Both the position numbers and the translations under genes were made by a program. From contig NC_134766.1 in NCBI RefSeq assembly GCF_050436995.1, positions 1,116,001-1,180,000 on the forward strand: 64,000 nucleotides of DNA, read 5' to 3'. Source of the DNA: Anticarsia gemmatalis (Eukaryota; Arthropoda; Insecta; Lepidoptera; Erebidae). The stretch's first letter is position 1. The number at the start of each line of letters is the position of its first letter. Shown one piece after another: positions 55,441-64,000 of this stretch. The notes beneath the pieces were generated by a model. It was not told the origin of the DNA and did no database searches. It was given only the letters and a program-made list of their open reading frames with translations.

Positions 55441-57537
55441 TTAAATGAAGTAGGTGCTTAAATAATAAAAGAGGAAAATCAAGTTGAGAAAGAGGTTTAC
55501 AAATAAATAACAATGTGGTCATGCGAGTGTACATAAATATAGATAAGTATATACATACATAATTATTAACAACGATAAAATATTAAATACGAATAAATCA
55601 ATATATTATATAAATGGATGATAATAAAACATACTATAAACTAAATGTGAACAAACAATGTGAACATTTAAGTACTTTTAGAAAAACGGTGACACCAGCA
55701 GTGAGCCAATCGGAACATATATTCTGGCCACTATTATCCACCACTAATAGTTGCTCGTGTATTCCCAAAACAAATCTTTTTATTCGTTCCAAAGTACTGA
55801 CCACTACAGTACTTTTCCACTTTCCTTTTAAACCGAACAAAGTAGAAAAAGTCCGGCAACATCTATCTTTAAAACTGTCTTTTTTAAAAACAAAACTTTT
55901 ATGGCCATTCCTGTTTTAAATCGTTGGCTTGGCAGCACTTGGCCAGTTTGCCAAGTACTGCCAAGTTTTGCCGCCAGAAACTTGGCAATGCCGCGCATTC
56001 TTTGGTAACTTTTTAAAAAGTTTGAGTATCGCAGGTAATTTTGTATTTTATTTTTTGTATTTTTATTTCGCTTGTACCTTGTTTCAGAATGTAGTGGAAT
56101 GTAGGTGAATGTTTAAAATGCTGTGTTAAAATAAATATTTTTGTTCATCATTCTTGGGTTGGGTCAAAATTTTTATCGTTTGTCTAGTACGTATAAATAT
56201 ACCTTTGTTAAGTAAAGTGTTGGTTATGATATATATTATTCTGAACAAAAAATTAACAAACCGTAATACATTATTCTCAAAAGACCAATATCATTGAATT
56301 ATGATTGATATGATTTTGTTCTACTCTGTACACGCACACATCAAAGTTTGTAAGTTCAAAGTATGTATGTATGTTTTCGGGAATGTAATGTATAAAACTA
56401 CTGGACGGATTTAATATTTGGTACAGCTTATAACTCGAATTAACACACTGGGGAAACTATTCACGCGGACGTAGTCATGGTCCGAAGCTACTATATCACG
56501 TATACACAATATAAAACCACCCATTATTTCCACCCTCTTTATATAATTCGCTCATCATCACTTCGGTCCGTTGCTCACCACTCTTATAATCTATTGTGTT
56601 GTGGTAAACGGCGAATCATTGAACAACCACATTTTAATCAGCCGGTGTGGTGGTCAGGACTGTTTCAACACCAATTTTGGTAAATAGCCAAACTGTAATG
56701 GGCTGTAAATGATGATTTTAATGTTTACGAGTTAACGATAAATGTTAACCTAACATGAAGTCTCGAATTCGATTGTCAGGACGGGAAAAAGCAAACTAAA
56801 TTTTGTAATATTGCTGTAATATTCTGAGTAATTGCTCTGATTTTGAAAATTCAATCTATCAAAATGCGAAATTTCATTCGAATCGGTTAAGAGGATGTTA
56901 CGTGAAAGATAAACAAACAAAATACACTTTGTCATATTCAGAAGTCTTTTTCAAATATTCTAAAATTAAGATTTAAGCTGAATAAATTACCAAGACTAAA
57001 AATATTCCGACATATCGTTTGCTGAACCGAAACACACTAAAAAATAATACTGTATAATAAAATAAGACGCACAAAAGGTCACCAAGGTCACCAAGGTTAC
57101 CAACCCATAAAAACCCGTAACCAAAATCAACCGGGTACATATTTGAGACCGCAAGACTGGGACCCTCGAGTTAATCACTGGGTCGCTTGGGGGTAGTACC
57201 CAACAAATTAGCTGACCCCAAGCGATCGCGATAATCTGCCATAAACTATGTTATTGTGGACCCTAGCCCGACACTGTTTTGTGGACCTTTTTGTGGACTA
57301 ATGTGGGAAGTTGTGTGTGCTGGTTCTTATTTAGATGGATAGAAAGAGAAGCATGATAGGTTTTTCTTTATATTTGTTTAAAACTTGTGTAAGGTGATGA
57401 TAGATTTAGTTAGTCTTTATTTACGTAATCGAGTTGTTTCGATGTATATGTTCGAGGATGAACTTTGAATTTCGGAAGTTAATTGAGTACTAAACATTTT
57501 CATTTTTGCTGTAACAGCAAAATTACCTTAAGAATCT

Positions 57538-57570
57538 TTATTATCTTATCTTATCTTATCTTATCTTATC
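57538..57570 (+). repeat. TTATC microsatellite
   Basis: Six consecutive TTATC units in an AT-rich stretch. Confidence 0.9.
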
Positions 57571-58599
57571 ATGGCTGATAGATGTTTAAAATAGTTCTTG
57601 TTTTAACGAATTTATCAACCCACAAATTTACTTACCTAAGAGTCGATTGCAAGTGGAAGACGTAGTTTTTCCTTTTTCTTGCTCATGGTGTTCCGTGTTG
57701 GACTCACATTAACTCCTCTGTCATAACTAGAAGAGAACCTTTGCCCAGCCGTGGGACGATAAAAAGTTAACTTCAGCTTTTAGTAGATATACAATTTGTT
57801 TTTTAAATCTATCACATTTAAGACAGAAAATCGTTAAATCACTTCCATTACCATTTCAGTTTCAGTACTGAAACGCGTAAATTTCAATACATAACGAGAT
57901 GTTAGCAACAAGCGTTAGTATTAGCTCTTTTTAACAAGACATGCCTCGGAGAGAGCACTCAGCTCTGAATGTCTAACTGTGAATATGTAACACTGTTGTA
58001 ATATTTATAACTACAGACTTTGATATTTACTGCATATTAAGATCTTTGAATATGTTACAGTCTTGCCGCGCAAGGTTCTAGATAACACTTTCTACTATAA
58101 CATTTAAAATAAACTGATAAAATATATTCTTACTTGTCGTTTACTTCTCGATTGAAGGTATTCGATAGTAGTACGAAATTAGTCTTCTGGAATGTAGATA
58201 ATTACACACATACATAAAAATAACATTCGAAAAAAAATAAAACACTTAAGATTAAACTACAAATAAAAGACCTCAAGGTGAGAGTCAAATTTGAACACCT
58301 TATGGACCGAAAACATTACTTCGCAGCCTTTTTACTGCCATCACCAAAAATTTTCAAAATCTCTTTACACCATATCTTAACCAAATCCTAATCCCTAACA
58401 AAAAACCTACAACACATTCTTTCCCCACCTTATTACGTACGAATCTATAATCCGAAACAAAGAGGAAACTAAACGAAATAAAACAAACACGCAACACTGA
58501 CTGGTAATTTACTACGTCACATCCGGCGGCTCCTTCCTATGGCTTTTCTCTTACAGATTTATTGTCCTTACTTCCGGTAGACTTCTAGCTCTTTTAAGC

Positions 58600-58725
58600 G
58601 CAACACACAACGCGGATGCGGGTAAAGTCGACCTCACACAATCCGTGGACGCGGACAAAGTCGACCTCACACTATCTGTGGGTGCGGGTGAAGTCACTTT
58701 CACACGCAACGCGAGTGCAGGTAGG
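58600..58725 (+). repeat. 33-bp tandem repeat, about three units
   Basis: aaagtcgacctcacac starts at 58624 and 58657 and recurs as gaagtcactttcacac at 58690, an exact 33-base period. As 33 is a multiple of 3, frames stay open across it and encode an 11-residue repeat (RVKSTSHNPWT or, in another frame, GKVDLTQSVDA). Coding is not established. Confidence 0.75.
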
Positions 58726-59698
58726 CCAGGCCACTTTTTGGTTACGGGTCATCTTCATACCAACACAGGTTTTAACTCACTCAACAGCGGTCGCTACAAA
58801 TAAGTACCTCTTGTTGAAAATGGGTGTTTTTTGTAGTGGTATCTGAATGATGTGGCTCCTGTGTAATCATACAACTTAAGTACGCTCAAGTTTTGTTTGT
58901 GTGTCTGAATATAGCTGCAAGCCGTAGCAGGGGGGAAAGACGCTATCGTCGCTGTCATCGCTACGTCAGCCATACGAATGACGTCTCATGTAGCTATTTT
59001 TCATGTCCAGCGTCGCGGCTAGTTGTTATATATATCCATACTGAACACCAGTCTCACTAAGATAACTTGCACGGACCAAACTTTGATTCACATTTACACC
59101 CGTCGTAACCCCGTTTCTGACCCGCGTTCGTCACGCAAATGCTTGTGTGATGCCCTTTAGCAAGGATACAGAGTAAAATAGTTGGTTTCACAAGGATTTT
59201 TCTATTTTCTTTTGTGTGGTCGCGTCTAAGTTGTTTAAGCCATCCGGTCTGACGACTGCTATTCTTAATGAGCGCAACTGGAACCGTAGTTTTATATTCC
59301 TTCTAAAGGAGTTTTCTTTTTGTTTTTAATTTATATATTTCTTCCAAAGAATGAGGCTATCGTTGTATTTTTTTTCCTATATAAGAATAACATTAGGTCC
59401 ACATAAAATGCTTAAGGTTTAAGCTGATTTTCGCGATATTTTTGAAAGGCGTGTGTTGCAGAAAATTACACGCACTATTACGAAATCCTTTGAAATTAAG
59501 GTATGGAATAATTATCTCTCAATTAACCACTAGCAGTAGTGACGAGCCGGCTTATGCAGCTGGCGGTGGTCTGTTTAACACAGCTAATTTATTTTGCAAA
59601 TACAAAGAAATAATAATACAATCCATACATAAGATCACGTCTTCTCCAAAAAGTGTTAGCCAGACACCAAAGAATCATAATCAATTAGTTTTTAATTA

Positions 59699-59966
59699 CT
59701 AGCTGACCCGCGCAACTTCACTTGCGTCACATAAGAGAATCATAATTTTACCCGTTTTTGTAACATTTTACACTGGTACTCTGCTCCTATTGGTCGTAGC
59801 GTGTTGATATATAGCCTATAGCCTTCCTCGATAAATGGGCTATCTAACACTAAAAGAATTTTCCAAATCGGACCAGTAGTTCCCGAGATTAGCGCGTTCA
59901 AACAAACAAACAAACTCTTCAGCTTTATAATATTAGTATAGACAGCTTTATAATATTAGTATAGAT
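59699..59966 (+). repeat. 'agctgacccgcgcaac' repeat, complete copy
   Basis: From actagctgacccgcgcaact through cttcctcgataaatgggcta to cagctttataatattagtat, with the last unit duplicated. Confidence 0.82.
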
Positions 59967-62010
59967 TAGTAAAGATTATCTAAATAAATCGTGCATGCCA
60001 AGGCTCTACTAAGTTATTCGAACTATAATAAAAGCCTTTCATGTTAACATCGCATAAGTTGCACACAACATGAAAGGTGTCGGAAATATTAAACAAGTAT
60101 TTAAATGGTTTCGTGACTAGCTGACCTGGTCATATACTGGGTCAGGTGAACAGGTCAAATGCATTTGTATGAACTGCAGTGTTAAATGGTGCAATGGATA
60201 TTGGAAGAAATGTAGGTTTGGTATGATTTTTAGGTTTGAAATAAGCTTAAGTTTTTTGGCTAAGTGCAAAAGATTTCTGTGATAAAATGAAGGCGGGTTA
60301 AGCAAGACCGAAATGAGTATCGAACTATGCTTCTTAAAATCACCTTTTTAAATTTAATTTGGGCAAAGTGGGGTAAGACTAACATAGTTTGTTGTAACTT
60401 AGTTATTTTTTCTTCTCCGTTTAATTGTCGATCACAATTTTTTTACGAATGAAATTTCATCTACATCTATTCAACCTAATGGATACTTTACCATTCGTAA
60501 TATTCATCCGTCCATTCCTGTGTTAAATAATATAATGTATCACATTGGTGCACTAGCGATTTGAACTCAGGACCTTTCAATCATGTTGACATGCCTTGTG
60601 TATATCAAACTAGATTTTTTTCTGTAAATATATAATTTTGTGTAATATTATTATATTTGAGCTTTGGGTGTCTGATTTGGGTATTTCTAAGGAGTTCCTG
60701 TGGTGATTATGTACGCGACTTCTGATTAAGAAAGTCCCGGGTTCCATTTCCGGGGACTGTTATTGGGTATTCGGGAAATCTTTGGAAACATTCCGAATTA
60801 AGTTTTGGGAAGTAACATGTCCGATTAATGGCTAACTTTCACTGAAAAGTTGTGTTGACGGAATGATATTTATATAAATAATATTTTGTCATTTCGAGTC
60901 CGATGTAAATGGATTTTTCCAATAGAATGCTTTGTTTTTAAAGAATTACTATGTTCTTCTACAATTTTTCTTTCAACTTACGGGGTATTGGTTTGTTCTG
61001 TTACCTTTTTACGATTACGGCAGGGCCACGGCAAGTACTCACCCGATTCTTTATAAATTAAGTATAAAGATAGTTAAAGATCTAGAATCAAACATAAGCT
61101 AATTCATTTAAAAAATCAGCCGTTATACAGCAACAAAACGGGAATCAAACTTTTATACAAGAGGAACCGGCCAAGTGAGCTAGGATACTTTTTACTTCAG
61201 AAAATCTGGGCATAAAGTGTTATACAAAATTAAAATTTCCTTTTATAAAAATATGTATTATACAAAGTGCTTTAATAAACAACATCAATGGAGGCGACAG
61301 CGCATATAATTCAGCTTAACCTGAAAATGCACGTAAAGCAAGCGGGTCACCGCGACATGCGAGGGTTGACCCGAACTGACCCGCACTGTATTTAGAACGA
61401 AATTTACATAATTATGCATAATATCCGGGTCAGTATTGTACTAAGTGTCTGTTACATGCATTATGGGGTTGAGACATGATATTTTTTAAATGGGTGTGTA
61501 TTTTATTTTTGAAATAGTTTGTACTAGTCGTGATATTTTTTTCTGCAGTTAGGTGTATTCTATTTTTTTAAAGTTTATATGGTAATAAATGCTGTTCTTT
61601 GGGCTCTGCTATCTCGATGGCGTAATTTTATGTTTGTGTGCATTTTATAGGTTAAAATAGGTTAGTTTTTGTTTGCTTGATCAGATTAGAAAGCGTCTAA
61701 ACTATCGTTGTCTAAGGCTAAAACTGTGCATGGTGTTTTAGACTTGATATAGTACTTTCATTTTTTTCTAAAGCAAAGTGTGAAGCTTGAACATTTTCCT
61801 GCTTTATAATAAAAAATACAGGGAAGTACGAAGAACAATGGAAAAACAAGTACCTCTACTCATTCTGTAGAAAAATAGCGGTGAGGATTCATATTATATA
61901 GTTTTAAAATTTATATTACAGTTACTGCTAGCATATCCCTGACATATCCCATCGTTGGAAAGAGACGTATATCTTTCTATCCAACTATTCTCTACCTTAA
62001 TTATTACACA

Positions 62011-62225
62011 TTAGGTCGGGGAAAATGTCTTTTCGCATCATAGTATGTTTGAACTTGTAATTCAATCTCTTTGGCTTCAAGAATCACAAATGAGTACACG
62101 GTTCATTAGGTTTCTTTTAGTGAGCTCGTGAGGTACCCAAATATCAAGTTTTTTTTTGTAAAGAAAACGATTTTATTACAAATTCATACATACTATAATG
62201 CGAAATGACTTTTTCCCCGACCTAA
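62011..62225 (-). mobile_element. Mariner-derived MITE, copy 5
   Basis: Ends ttaggtcggggaaaatgtct and gactttttccccgacctaa. The minus strand keeps WVPHELT followed by KRN. Confidence 0.87.
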
Positions 62226-63579
62226 TATTTTCAGGTTATAGTGACTTAAACAACATTACAAAGACGCCAAATATCTTAAAAAACTAGTTACACGTCTTAC
62301 ATTTAATTGGTGTCTGAAATAGATGTTTAAATCAGTAGTGGTAAGAAGTAGTTGGTAATTATGTGCGGCTCAGCGGGTCGGAGCCATCTCGAGCGTGCAC
62401 GTGACTTGCCTACCAGTGCAACAGATGTACCGAACACATAACTCGTGAAGTTAAGATGTTTTCAGATGTTTTCAGCATCTAGGTCGATTTTTTTTTCGCT
62501 CTATCAGAATGTTTAATAAATAATCGAACTTGTTGAGTGAAATTAGGCCTTTAATAATCGAACTTGGTGTGTAATGAACATGAATGGTTCCTACTGGCAA
62601 AACGTCCAGTAAGATATGTCCAATATTTGGTTGGATTTTGACATTCTCGAAAGTATTAATAGCTAAAAATTTGTACATAAATATTGTTTAATGATACAAG
62701 TAATTTACTTCTTTATTTTTATTGTATGGCAGGCATTAAATACTAACTAGCGATTGGCAAGACTAGTGACTTCGAGACCTTATTCCGTGAGGACCTTTGC
62801 AAGCAGTGTGACTAAGCAGTGGGAAAGTAAGTTGACAATATGTACAGTAATTAAAATATTATTATTATAAATTAGAACTTAAGATATTAATCAATGTTGC
62901 TTTGGGAAACGATGAAACTATTTCCATTTACGTTGATTTTCTAGGGTATAAAATATTCGTAAGAAATTTTCAGTGACTTTTGTTGCTAACTGTACTGTGT
63001 ACCTTGGTCTATTTCAGTAATGGGACGAAAAGAAGCCTGACGTGCTTAATGGAAGTAGATTTGTTCCACGAATAAGATTAACTCACTAAATTACTGATAA
63101 AATTGTATGTACAATTGTTAGAAATACTACAAAGGAGCAGAAAAAAACACCCAGGTAACTAAGTTATTATTTGTATACAACATCTTATATACCACCGAAA
63201 AATAAAACAATAATAAAATCGCGTTTTAATGGATTTTGCTTTTGTTTTTGTTTTCGTTTTATATACTTACATACATAAAATCACGCATAATTCCTTAAGG
63301 GGTAGGCAATGATCAAAGAACACCACTTGGTAGAATCCTCCAAACTTCCATTACTTCATTCAATTCACTGAATAACAAAAGCCTAGCACAATTTCCTTCA
63401 CACCTGAAAAAACCGAATTTCCCCAAATCAAGCTTCCAACTACAAATTGCGACGGACACAAAACGAGTTACACGGAAATCTGTAATCGAATGTTGCAAAC
63501 GGGCCGAGTATTCAATGGGACGAGATGTAAGGGTCAACTCACACTGAAAGAGCGCTTGCGAGTTTATAGTAGTCTTTAA

Positions 63580-63798
63580 GGCTAAGTTCATTTCGACCAA
63601 GCGGTACAAGATCGAAGTAAACGGCTAGTATCGTCTTCATCACCGCGCGGTACCGCGCGTCGCGCTCCGACCCGAGCGCTAGTTCTTGAACCGCAAGCAA
63701 CCGCGCGGTTTCTCGGTTCTGTTACCGCGCGGTGATGTAGACAATACTAGCTGTTTACTCCGATCTTGGATCGTCCGCGCGATCATATGAACTTAGCC
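63580..63798. mobile_element. PIF/Harbinger-like MITE with TAA target duplication
   Basis: Long inverted ends: ggctaagttcat on the left and atgaacttagcc on the right, continuing inwards through aagatcgaagtaaacggcta, gtatcgtcttcatcaccgcg and the inverse. It is flanked by TAA at 63577-63579 and 63799-63801. A three-base TWA duplication and GG-starting ends are typical of the PIF/Harbinger superfamily (established), so assignment to it is an inference. The centre is unusually GC- and CpG-rich. Confidence 0.75.
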
Positions 63799-63801
63799 TA
63801 A

Positions 63802-64000
63802 TGAGTCCGCTTCTCTCGCAGTGGGAACCGGGCTTTATGGGGCGAGTTTGGGGCGAGTTGCGCTGACAAGCCGACAGGGGGCTTACCGATCAAGTTGAAC
63901 GTATTCTTGGAATATCAGCCGGGCTTTGTATCGTGAAATGCAACATTGTTTTGGTGTGGCTTCCAGAGATTAATGATTTAGATTCTAAGCTTGTTTGTGG
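63802..64000. other. Window end, nothing assigned
   Basis: Moderately GC-rich DNA containing a direct repeat of ggggcgagtt. No exon or repeat family recognised. Confidence 0.3.

Larger units (their letters stand above)
36342..63579. other. Long 5' intron or upstream region of the CCP gene
   Basis: No exon can be supported over about 27 kb. The missing upstream coding exon must end with one base of a split codon before a GT on the minus strand. The stretch is dominated by interspersed repeats, foldbacks and AT-rich DNA. Bases 46,400-47,300, 48,000-49,700, 53,640-55,300 and 59,970-61,990 hold nothing I can name beyond the items listed. Confidence 0.55.

Noticed and set aside
58616..58846. A host gene in the 33-bp repeat region
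   Set aside because: The open frame follows from the repeat period. There is no splice context, start context or domain to support a gene.
63313..63609. Minus-strand 98-codon open frame ending beside the MITE
   Set aside because: The sequence has the feel of a dispersed repeat translation, has no splice context, and runs into the MITE at 63580. It is not counted as a gene.
1..64000. CRISPR arrays, operons, bacterial ribosome binding sites or prophage genes
   Set aside because: The window is eukaryotic nuclear DNA. The tandem repeats seen lack the spacer layout of CRISPR and no prokaryotic genes are present.

Overview
The window looks like nuclear DNA from a moth or butterfly (Lepidoptera). 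It is AT-rich, has one intron-rich animal gene with GT-AG introns, and carries many interspersed repeats of kinds common in lepidopteran genomes: tRNA-derived SINEs, mariner deletion derivatives, repeats containing 'gctgacccgcgcaac', and microsatellite-anchored repeats. The order is an inference from repeat style and protein content; no species can be named.

Layout. Bases 1-16,300 are intergenic or intronic, with repeats and a small LTR retrotransposon at 4,151-5,504 (identical 136-bp LTRs, 4-bp target duplication ACAG, interior deleted to a gag piece joined to an integrase tail). Bases 16,777-36,341 hold the only convincing host gene, on the minus strand. I rebuilt 28 coding exons whose reading phases all join, plus one possible 15-nt microexon. 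They encode the last ~1,722 residues of a secreted-type protein: 17 sushi/CCP modules, one immunoglobulin domain between CCP13 and CCP14, and a cysteine-free, acidic, polybasic-site-rich block of ~340 residues between CCP8 and CCP9. Ig plus many CCPs is the plan of the insect synaptic-cleft matrix proteins Hikaru genki (Hig) and its relative Hasp; the module count fits a Hasp-like or other large paralog better than Hig itself. The signal peptide and any N-terminal domains were not found. They lie in the repeat-rich 36,342-64,000 stretch or beyond the window.

Bases 36,342-64,000 show no exon I can support and are read as a long 5' intron or upstream DNA. This part is rich in foldback structures (36,974-37,168; 39,813-40,287; 49,807-50,030; 53,504-53,627; 63,580-63,798), mariner-derived elements and SINEs.

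The most interesting items are the 17-CCP/Ig protein with its candidate processing region, the candidate microexon just before CCP13, the recent non-autonomous LTR element nested in an older repeat, the mariner MITEs that keep a recognisable piece of transposase, and a nearly perfect 56-bp-arm hairpin at 53.5 kb.
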